64,000 nucleotides of DNA from Lolium rigidum (taxonomy: Eukaryota; Streptophyta; Magnoliopsida; Poales; Poaceae): positions 353,133,696 to 353,197,695 of the forward strand of contig NC_061513.1 of the NCBI RefSeq assembly GCF_022539505.1, read 5' to 3'. Below are positions 55,755 through 64,000 of the stretch, piece after piece (position 1 is the stretch's first letter; each line of letters begins with the position of its first letter). A program made the position numbers and the translations under genes. Below the pieces are notes generated by a model. It searched no databases and was not told where the DNA came from. It saw only the letters and a list, made by a program, of their open reading frames with translations.

Positions 55755-57434
55755 TCGGGGCTCCAAGAGCGAGAGGTTTGTAGAACAGCGAAGCAAGTTT
55801 CCCTTAAGTGAATTACCCAAGGTTTATCGAACTCGAGGAGGAAGAGGTCAAAGATATCCCTCTCATGCAACCCTGCAACCACAAAGCAAGAAGTCTCTTG
55901 TGTCCCCAACACACCTAATAGGTGCACTAGTTCGGCGAAGAGATAGTGAAATACGGGTGGTATGAATAAATATAAGCGAGTAGTAACGGCGCCGTAAAAG
56001 TGCTTGCTGGCGTGTGGTTGATGGTGGTAATATTGCAGGAAGTACAGATGCAGATAAAACGAGTAAACAAGGAGCGGTAGCGATATTTAGGAACAAGGCC
56101 TAGGGATCATACTTTCACTAGTGGACACTCTCAACATTGATCACATAACAGAATAAATAGATAGATGCTAGACTCTACACTCTCTTGTTGGATGATGAAC
56201 ACCACTAACCGTGTAGGATTACACGAACCCTCAATGCCGGAGTTAACAAGCTCCACAATATTCGATGTTCATGTTTAAATAACCTTAGAGTGCATAACAG
56301 ATCAACATAACCAAACCAAGTACTAACATAGCATGCACACTGTCACCTTCACACTACGAAAGGAGGCATAGATCACATCAATACCATCATAGCAATAGTT
56401 AACTTCATAATCTACAAGAGATCACAATCATAGCCTACGCCAAGTACTACACGATGCACACACCGTCACCATTACACCGTGCAGGAGGAATAAACTACTT
56501 TAATAACATCACTAGAGTAGCACACAGATATATTGTGATACAAAACACATTGCAATCATAAAGAGATATAAATAAGCACTTCACTATGCCATTCATAACA
56601 GTGAATAAGTATTCTGTGAAATATAGCCTAAGAGACCCACACGGTGCACACACTCGTCACCTTTACACACGTGGGACAAGGAGTCTCCTGGAGATCACAT
56701 AAGTAAAATCCACTTGACTAGCACAATGACATCTAGATTACAAGCATCATCATATGAATCTCAATCATGTAAGGCAGCTCATGAGATTATTGTATTGAAG
56801 TACATAGGAGAGAGATGAACCACATAGCTACCGGTACAACCCCGAGCCTCGATGGAGAACTACTCCCTCCTCATGGGAGACAGCAGCGTTGATGGAGATG
56901 GCGGTGGTGTCGATGGAGAAGCCTTCCGGGGCACTTCCCCGTCCCGGCGGCGTGCCGGAACAGAGACTCCTGTCCCCCAGATCTTGGCTTCGCGATGGCG
57001 GCGGCTCTGGAAGGTTTCTCGTACCGTGGCTTTTTCGTCTCGAAGTTTTAGGTCAGGGACCTTTTTATAGGCAAAGAGGCGGAGTCGGAGAGGCGACGAG
57101 GCGGTGACACACTAGGGGGGCGCGCCCCCCTAGGCCGCGCCGCCCTGTCATCTGGGGGCCCAGTGGCCCCCCTCTGGCGACTCTCGGGTGTTCTGGAAGC
57201 TTCGTGGAAAAATAGGATGCTGGGCCTTGATTTCGTCCGATTCCGAGAATATTTCCTTACTAGGATTTCGGAACCAAAAACAGCAGAAAACGAGAACTGG
57301 CCCTTCGGCATCTCGTCAATAGGTTAGTTCCGGAAAACGCATAAATATGACATATAATGTGTACAAAACATGTAGATATCATCAATAATGTGGCATGGAA
57401 CATAAGAAATTATCGATACGTCGGAGACGTATCA
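55755..57434 (-). repeat. 5' LTR of the 51.7-57.4 kb element (end missing)
   Basis: Matches 51714-53394 at high identity. The end that should carry TGATGTCTACGGGTGC is replaced by the oppositely oriented LTR. The outer end (ACGTATCA) is followed by the GGTAG TSD. Confidence 0.85.
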
Positions 57435-58160
57435 GGTAGCCACGGCAGCGGCTCGACATAGGTTGTATCGGCACCACGGTAGTGCGACCAGTCCATGTAG
57501 CCTAGTCGCGGGGTGGGATAGACATATCCTGGCCACTCCTTTGGCGCCTCGTACTCCACCTTAACCGGAGCTACCTGAGGCGGCCTATGCGGAGGCATCC
57601 GGGGCGCCAACACCAGCTGCTTATGCGCCTCCTACGCCTCGTAGTCAACGTCGTCGTCCTCGAGTCCTACCAGTTGGGCCTCAATGCTCTGGCGCCAGGC
57701 ATCGTGCTTCTCCTCAAACCAACATGTCCAAAGCAACGATTCTATGGCGTATGCCGGGTTCCACAATAGAACCAGCACCGGGAAGGCCAGTCGGCGCAGG
57801 ATCTTCGGAAGTTGATCTAGGCCGTCGGTGGGGATGGCGGGGACGGGTACCCTCGACTAGTTTAGATGCCACCCATGAGGGAGGTGGACATATAGCCACG
57901 AAAAAGGGCACGCCTAGTTCGGCGTACTAGCAAGCCATCTCCACCTCGATGTACAAGCACTGCTCTGCATGTGGTGGCGAGGTGGCCGCTCCACCATGGG
58001 TGCGTGTGCGTGGAAGAGCATGCGGCCTTCATTGCCGAGGCCGCCCAACCCGCTGGCCTCGTGGTAGTTGCGACTGGGATGGAACCACCTACCGCCTCCC
58101 TTCGCCATGGCACATGGCTTGGAGCGCGCTAGGGTTTGGGAAGGTTCCAGCAATAGTGGG
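57435..58160 (-). pseudogene. Unrecognised broken ORF, N-terminal part
   Basis: A minus-strand frame from about 57700 to 57440 contains EEKHDAWRQSIEAQLVGLED, an in-frame TAG near 57626, then a Pro/Tyr-rich stretch (PKEWPGYVYPTPRLGYMDW). Upstream the frame shifts; candidate start codons lie between 58113 and 58153. It is the first part of the gene completed at 51675-51533 and 49962-49798. Domain family not recognised; possibly a transposon-borne ORF. The flank 58160-58650 has no gene. Confidence 0.4.
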
Positions 58161-58649
58161 CTACGAGGTGGCGACTATGGAATGCATGGACCAGTTGTCT
58201 CCTTGACTCCCTCATGACTGAAGCACGGGCCCGACGATTTATCGAGGGGACGCAAGCGAACGCATGCGCTATCCGCTGCCGCTGCAAAGCCAACGCAAAT
58301 TTGGGCTGAAATGGTGAGCTAAACGAACAAAATCAGCCACACGGTCCATTTACGGTTTTCCGTTGAGCCTCTAATTTAGACATCACGGTCCGTTTGCGGG
58401 TTTTAGGGACGACTCTCAAGAGAAGAAGGCGAAGGCGGACGGGGACGGGAAAGGGGAAGTAGGATTATCTAGAGGGGTGCGGTATGGGGTTGTTGTTTGG
58501 CTCTCCTTTTAGTTTGTGGTGAACTTTGGGAGTTAAATATGTTTGTAATATTTCGTGAAAACTTTGGAAATCTCATGACGAGTTATTTTTTTGGAGGACA
58601 CACTTACCAAGACTAAACAAAAACTCGTTCTGGTGCGCCCATCGACCAC

Positions 58650-60535
58650 ACCCAATCAAGCGCTACAGTACTGACCAGAAGAGCGTACCCACATCCATCA
58701 TGCATGTTACGCGTCGATTTGTTGACGGTTGAACGCTACTCTCTCCAGCATCATCATCAGGGTACTAGTTGACGAAAAAAATGCACATTAACTCAGGGTA
58801 GCTGTGGTGGACAGGGTGTCCAAATAGGACACGTGACAGGTCCAGTCGCTTGCTAACACGTGACAAGAACCGAATTCCATTCGCTGGATCGCTATGCGTA
58901 CCATATCCACGCGCCTTTTCGTCGAGGCGTCAAGTCAAGACATTGTCCACGCTGTTCGGCATCCTACCGAACTTGGGCTCTTGCCTCAGTAGTAAGGATT
59001 CGAGATGACACTACAATTTCTAGTGATTATGTAGTTTCTTCGTGTTGAGGTCTTGCCCTGAGACAAAGTCAGCATGTGTTGTACATTTCCTGGGCGTTTA
59101 CATTATTTTCCGGAAAGATTCGTATCTATTTTCATAAGTTCATATATATACCTTAAAAGTAACGAATATTAATCGAGATTCTTAGACCACCAAACGATCA
59201 GAGCCGCAGACACGTTGTCGTTGCTCACTTTCTGAAGCGAGCCCGACCTTGTTCGTGATAGTCGGAGAGCCTACGTACGCGTGCCCATTTAACCCGTGAA
59301 TTGATCTCAAGCTTGTAACATCATACCTATCACATACATAGACCAGATCATATCCACCACTCCGTCTAAGCGGCGATCAGACGAACACCTACCATCCTCA
59401 ACGCCACTGACGAGATCGCCACCGACTAGGTGAAAGAGGAGGCGGGTATAAAGAAATAGAAAGGTGGCTTCGAGTTGATCTTTGTATCTTCCTTGTAAGG
59501 CTTTGTGAATAATCTAATAAAAAAAATTGTGTGCATCCTTTGGATGCAGAGGCTGGGGCAATGCTTCTATTTCGAAAAAATAGGAAGCGGGTATACTTTA
59601 TTCTTGCCCCGCAAAACATCGTCATAGCCACCATAACGAAAATAACGGTTGACCAAACTCTAACTTTAGAGACCCTTCTACAGGGACGAGCGCAGGCCCG
59701 AGGTCCTCCCCTCATCTGACGCCGGAGTGGCAAACAGAGGAGGCGGTAACCGTCGATTCCTGGTCGTAGACGGTGAGGACAAGGCAGATGGTGGCTGCTG
59801 CTAGGGTTTCCACCCTAACCTCCACCTCAGTTTCTTTTGTTGGACAATTGAGGGCCCTTTCAAGGATTTGGAATCTAATAGATAGGGTATTTTCCTAAGG
59901 AAACCTTTGAATCTACATGAATAATCTCTCCAAAATTTATGTGGATTGCATTCTTACATCTCAATTCCGTAGGAATTTAACATCCATTCTAACCTCTGGC
60001 CTCATTTCTACGCTCATTCTACGTAGACATCATCAGAGGTTTATTTGATCAGCAAAAGAACAAAAGTACTCAAACCAAGTTTTTTTTTTGAAAGTCAATA
60101 CCAATACCATATGTATTTAAAGTAGCAACATAAAATGCTAGATGTACATAAGCAGTCTTTAGCAGTTACAAAAGTCTAAAAAGACTAGCAAATCTTCGAA
60201 CTGTTTCTTCTTTCAAAACACAATATATCCTTTTACGAAAGCTGTAGAAAAATATTGTAGATGTCAAATCAGAAACTTGTAAATACCAACAGAGAAGTTT
60301 TCATAATTTTAACTTAACCGGTGATGCCAAGACTACGTACAATATCATGCGGCCATTAGAGTAAAAATCAACCAACACATAAACATGAATACAGAGAAAA
60401 TCGACCAAACCGCGCGGTCGAACCAACTCCCTATTCTCGTACCACGAGTGACATGGTTAACACAGTTAACCCCGTCCGTGTCCATGGTTTCAATAGGCTG
60501 GCACGGTTATCACAGTTAATCCCGGTTATTAAACG
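58650..60535 (+). repeat. Segmental duplication, copy B
   Basis: Counterpart of 41030-42663 in the same orientation. It continues without a break into the promoter of DUF538 copy B. It carries a private retroposon insertion (60079-60417) and, near 59500-59575, a piece with TGTGTGCATCC, GGATGCAGAGGC and TTTCGAAAAAA that resembles a LINE 3' end. Confidence 0.75.
60079..60417 (-). mobile_element. Short retroposon insertion in duplication copy B
   Basis: 339 bp beginning on the plus strand with a T-run (the A-tail of a minus-strand retroposon), flanked by TCAAACCAA (60070-60078) and TCGAACCAA (60418-60426). Copy A has a single TCGAACCAA at 42546-42554 with no insertion. A SINE or truncated LINE. 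Confidence 0.75.
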
Positions 60536-60599
60536 CCCGGAAAGCGACCGTAACCTGCACGACACGACTGGACACATCGCGCAGCCCATCCACCGCAAC

Positions 60600-60922
60600 G
60601 CCGCCGCGTCGTCGTGCGTCGGCTCGCCGGAGACCGAGACCAAGGCGGGCCCAGGAAGACCCAACCTCCACCGGCGACCGAAGCATCAATAAACCCTCGC
60701 CTTAAAGCCCCTCTCCCAACCGTCTTCCTCCCCAGCTCGATCGGCCACGGTATCCCTCCCCGGAACGGAAAAGCTTCCCCCCTATAAAACCCTACCCTCC
60801 CCCACCCCCCAAATCCCACAACAGCAGCAACCAGATCCCGCAAAGACCAAACCAAGCCCCAGCCAACCATCGTTGAATCTGAGTTTGCTTCGAGAGTTCC
60901 ATTAGCTAGACAATCCGCCGAG
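60600..60922 (+). promoter_or_regulatory. Promoter and 5' leader of DUF538 copy B
   Basis: TATAAAA at 60783-60789 in the context CCCCCCTATAAAACCC, then a C/A-rich leader with CAGCAGCAACCAGATCC. It matches the inverse of 49009-49300 over about 300 bp, so promoter and leader were copied together with the coding region. Confidence 0.75.
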
Positions 60923-61414
60923 ATGGGTTCCCAGGCGATCGAGAAGAACCGTGAGGGCGCGGAGGTGTACCACGGCGCGGCGCTGTGCGCGGAGAAGGCG
61001 GTGGAGCTGCTGGCGGAGACCAACATGCCGCTGGGCCTGCTCCCGCTCGCCGACATCGAGGAGGTCGGCTACAACCGCGCCACCGGCTTCGTCTGGCTGC
61101 GCCAGAAGAAGGCGCTCACGCACACCTTCAAGCAGATCGGGAGGCAGGTCTCCTATGCGGCGGAGGTGACCGCCGTCGTCGAGGACCGCAAGATGAAACG
61201 CATGACCGGGGTCAAGAGCAAGGAGATGCTCATCTGGGTCACGCTCTGCGACATGTTCATCGACAAGGATGACCACTCCAAGATCACCTTCAAGACTCCA
61301 ACAGGACTCGGCAGGACCTTCCCCGTCTCAGCATTCGGGAAGGAGGACGATGGCAAGGCCAAGGCGCCCACCGCCGCTGCAGCGGCAGACGGCGAGGCCG
61401 CCGTGGCCAAGTAA
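60923..61414 (+). CDS. DUF538 family protein (copy B)
   Basis: Intact, intronless, 163 residues, the same length as copy A with about 154 identical residues. Substitutions are mostly conservative (F/Y, K/R, Y/F, D/E) and cluster in the Ala-rich tail, as expected when both copies are under constraint. DUF538 landmarks: GLLPLADIEEVGYN, TGFVWLRQKKA, MTGVKSKEMLIWVTLCDM, TGLGRTFPVSAFGKE. No signal peptide or transmembrane helix, no internal stop. The family's biochemical function is not established (SVB-type proteins in Arabidopsis affect trichomes). TATA box 134 bp upstream of the ATG; AATAAA 73 bp after the stop. It diverges head to head from copy A with 12 kb of transposons and a decayed ORF between them. 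Confidence 0.94.
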   Translation: MGSQAIEKNREGAEVYHGAALCAEKAVELLAETNMPLGLLPLADIEEVGYNRATGFVWLRQKKALTHTFKQIGRQVSYAAEVTAVVEDRKMKRMTGVKSKEMLIWVTLCDMFIDKDDHSKITFKTPTGLGRTFPVSAFGKEDDGKAKAPTAAAAADGEAAVAK

Positions 61415-61560
61415 TAAGGAGGCGATCGGCATACGAAGTTTGGAGAGTTCTTAAGCTGGAGTATTACTTTGCTATGATCTGTTTTTAATAAACAAATTAT
61501 TACGTATAAGGATGTAAAAGCAACTCCAGCAGATATGCTAAATTTGAAATTGTATAAGCG
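61415..61560 (+). terminator. 3' UTR of DUF538 copy B with polyadenylation signal
   Basis: AATAAA at 61487-61492 in TTTTTAATAAACAAA. About 80 bp of the 3' flank (GAGAGTTCT...ATTACTTTGCT) resemble the inverse of the region just beyond the stop of copy A (48430-48500). Confidence 0.6.
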
Positions 61561-61659
61561 CGAATACAGTCTCAATGGGATGCAGCGGAATTAGAAAGCT
61601 TGGAATTGAGAAATTCAAAAAAACTAATTCGTATGAATTTTTATGATGATCACATCCGA

Positions 61660-63617
61660 GTTCATCTCGTCGGTGCGTGGAGGTGATCTTGGGCTTCTCC
61701 CGCGGCACGAGGTCGCCCGGGGCGCAGCCTTGGGTTCGACGATGGACGCACCTCTTCATCCCGCACACACCTCGTCCCCCTCGTAACCCTAACCACCTCC
61801 CGCTGCCGCTGCCGGTGGCGCCGTCGGGCAAAGTCCACGGGGCATGGTGGCGGCGGCCCTTCCTCGCGCCGCGCTGGGAGCGGCGGCTGGGATCTCTCCT
61901 CCACGCTGAGGCTGGTTGGACGCGGATGGTGCTGGGCGGCGGCGGCCAGACCTTGGTGACATAGGCATCCCCAGTGGGCCTGCCGAAGATAGTACCCGGG
62001 ATTTCCTGAAGGCCCATGAGTCGTCGAATACGAAGCTCGGAAGCCCAATTAGATGATGATATGGAAAGATAGAATTGTATTAGGAATAAAGAGATTTGTA
62101 ACTTTACGGGTCGAACTCAAAGAGTCTCCCGGAATCTGTAAACTTGTGTAATACGAAACCCTCGGCTCCACCTTCTATATAAGGGGGAGTCGAGGGACGA
62201 AGAGAGGATCGATTTCATTGTCAACATAATCCTAGTTTTCTAGCAGTCGAGTACTTTTCTGACTGAACCCTCGAGATCTACTTGCCCTCTACTTCCTACG
62301 AAAACTCTAGTCTACAATCTGTAGGCATTGACAAGTTGATACCTTGTCACTTGGCACTGCGCCCCCTCCTCCCGTCGGCTCCTCCTGCAGCCAGGTCCAC
62401 GATCTTCGGCGGTGGCCAGACCTTGGCAGTGGTGGCTGGTGGTGGGCAGCGACCAGGTCCTCGATCTGCGCCAATATCCCCCTGCCTCTCGCCGGTGAGT
62501 GGAGGTGATCTTGGGCTTCTCCCGCGGCACGAGGTCGCCCGGGGCAGCAGCCTTGGGTTCGACGATGGAGGCGGCCCTCTTCTTCGCTGGAGATGGTCGG
62601 CCTGCGGATGGTGGTGGTGGGTCTTTCGATCTGTCACCTCGTCCTGGCGGCAAGGTGGAGAGGCGTGCAAGCCGGCGACGACTGTTGTCGCCGGTGGAGG
62701 GCAGGCATTCGGATGCGACGGTGGCCAGGGCGTGTGCGGTGTCTCCGGACAACGCGATCTGCGCTTGGTGTCTCCGGCAGCATCTGTGGCCAGGATGGGA
62801 TGGTCGCCGGCGTGGGGGCCCGACCTGAATAAAGGCGGCGGTCCTAGGGTCTCTCTTGGGCAAAGATGAAGACTTGCTTGAGGTTTGCTCTTCTCGATCT
62901 GGCAGGAGAGTTGAGTTCAGAAAGGCGCCGCCGGCAAATGTAACATTGTTTTTTTGCCTGGAGTTTGCTGGAACGGTGGTATTCGGTCGTGTGCACCCAT
63001 GCTTTTAATCCGGCCGATTGGTTCTGGAGGGAGCGGCGCGAAGCTCTTGTCTGTGTTGGCATCAAGAGACATTTTGATCCATGATGCAGTCAGATGAAGG
63101 GAATAACATGAAGGCCGGAGTGGAGGACTAGCTAAGGGAGGTTCAAGTCTCTGTATTATTGAGGGACTTGCTTGATGTCCCGGGATCCACAGCAGTGGTA
63201 TGGAAGTGTGGGTAGTAGCAGAGGTGAAGTTCAGAGTCCTACCTTTCAGGGTGAAAACCAAAGGTCTGGCCTTAACTGGTTATGCCTGGCAATGACCTTG
63301 TTGGAGACATTGTTTTGAAAGTGGGGACTATCTTTAGGGTGAAAACCTAAGATCTTTGGTCGGACGACGACGGCCACCGTTTCCTTTTTGGAGGCGTCAT
63401 TTTTTTGGAAATTATGTATTTCAGGTGTTGTATTGGTGGTGGTTGTATTGCTGTTTCTAAGCCTAGGATGCTATGACGGGGCTTTTGTTTCTTAGTTTTC
63501 TTTTATTTCTTTTTGTTGTGTGCATCCGTATTGCCATTAGGGTGTTATGTTGTTGCAGGGGCTGGGTGTAATTGGTATCTTATGATATTAATATATTTCC
63601 TTTATCGAAAAAAAATC
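61660..63617 (+). mobile_element. ORF-less GC-rich retroposon (copy 2), split by a solo LTR
   Basis: A GC-rich head with an internal duplication (GTGGAGGTGATCTTGGGCTT at about 61676 and 62502), then the same 3' part as 40060-40955, ending GGCTGGGTGTAATTGG, TATTAATATATTTCC, TTTATCG, A-run. No RT or endonuclease. A solo LTR sits inside the head. Confidence 0.5.
61957..62349 (+). mobile_element. Solo LTR of a Gypsy family, TSD CTTGG
   Basis: 393 bp, TGACATAGGC...ACCTTGTCA, same family as the LTR at 30840-31218. Perfect CTTGG at 61952-61956 and 62350-62354, no internal region. This is the product of LTR-LTR recombination after insertion into the retroposon. Confidence 0.92.
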
Positions 63618-63784
63618 CAAGTTCATCTATCGATTCTATGTGATTCCAGACGCAAAATTTACAAACACGCAAAACAAAAACCTAGATTTAGCTATGGCCT
63701 AAAGGTGGACTACTGGAACCCAAATTTTACCAAAATTCACCCCCATGATACCTCATCGGGGCTTGTGGGCACGACAGCTGACAA

Positions 63785-64000
63785 CGACCCATGGCTTCCT
63801 CCTCCAACTTGACCTCAGCGCGCTCCGCCTTCACACGGCGGACGGTGGCCTCCTCCTACTCGAGATCGACGCGCTCCGTCTCCACGTGGTGGATGGCGGC
63901 GGTGGCCTCCTCCAACTCGAGATTGATGCGCTCCATCTTCATGCGGTGGACCGGCGAAGGTTGTCCTCCTCCTACTTGAGATCAACGCGCTCCATGCTAT
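63785..64000 (-). pseudogene. Repeat-encoded coiled-coil fragment at window edge
   Basis: On the minus strand an approximately 70-bp unit (CTCCAACTCGAGAT on the plus strand) recurs about three times and encodes an ERxxLELEEAT-type heptad-like motif, interrupted by in-frame TAG codons. It continues past the window. Possibly the end of a transposon-borne coiled-coil gene. Confidence 0.3.

Larger units (their letters stand above)
51676..57434 (-). mobile_element. LTR retrotransposon without coding region, TSD GGTAG
   Basis: The minus-strand 3' LTR is 51676-53394 (1719 bp), the 5' LTR 55755-57434, and perfect GGTAG lies on both outer sides (51671-51675, 57435-57439). Orientation follows from the TGATACGTCTCCGACG start and the AAGCTTGGGGATGC purine tract next to the 3' LTR. 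The internal part (53395-55228) is non-coding. At 55229-55754 an LTR of a related family lies in the opposite direction and contains an N gap. The 5' LTR lacks its terminal 40 bp. No gag or pol is present. Superfamily is probably Gypsy by LTR style. Confidence 0.75.

Noticed and set aside
55308..55965. 213-codon frame through the second N gap
   Set aside because: Crosses 100 N and lies in LTR sequence.

Overview
This is plant nuclear DNA, almost certainly from a large-genome pooid grass and most likely the Triticeae (wheat, barley, rye, Aegilops). The basis is the density of nested LTR retrotransposons, their sequence style (Gypsy 3' regions rich in CTCGGGGGCTAC, minus-strand LTRs starting TGATACGTCTCC, a SIRE/Maximus-type Copia LTR carrying the TAGAGGGGGGGTGAATAG signature), grass CACTA and Tourist/Mutator MITE ends, and two short intronless DUF538 genes with grass-like GC-rich codons. 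Family names are recognised by eye only. Two runs of exactly 100 N (27160-27259 and 55516-55615) are assembly gaps.

Layout. 1-3.3 kb: tRNA-like/SINE-like remnant, a MITE and a minus-strand Helitron whose 3' end is tandemly duplicated. 3.3-4.5 kb: GGCGCC inverted motifs and a minus-strand retroposon. 4.56-20.2 kb: a minus-strand, 5'-truncated SIRE/Maximus-like Copia element (3' LTR, an extra ORF after pol, then RNase H and RT). Its extra ORF is split by a coding-free Gypsy-like element (7426-17064, two 407-bp LTRs), which itself holds a second Helitron (8994-about 13881). 20.2-25.9 kb: plus-strand Gypsy LTR, broken gag and protease, no reverse transcriptase. 25.9-27.2 kb: a minus-strand LTR running into a gap. 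27.3-31.2 kb: the 3' half of a Gypsy element with a multi-exon antisense ORF, a hairpin-rich 3' region and its 3' LTR. 31.2-34.5 kb: a CACTA terminus and transposon-like genes, including a broken three-exon GRF zinc-finger/coiled-coil gene. 34.5-39.4 kb: AT-rich, no credible gene, several MITEs.

39.4-64 kb is the only part with likely host genes. Two near-identical DUF538 genes stand head to head (48517-49008 minus, 60923-61414 plus). The 12 kb between them holds an unrecognised minus-strand ORF interrupted by a CACTA element (TSD TTC) and an LTR retrotransposon (TSD GGTAG). A direct segmental duplication (about 41.03-42.66 kb and 58.65-60.53 kb) carries one insertion private to each copy, each with an empty site in the other. 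Two ORF-less GC-rich retroposons (39.5-40.95 and 61.66-63.62 kb) share structure; the second contains a solo LTR with a perfect TSD.

No operon-like cooperation or new defence or metabolic system is visible. The value of the window lies in its insertion stratigraphy, the unusual extra ORFs of the retroelements and the duplicated DUF538 locus.
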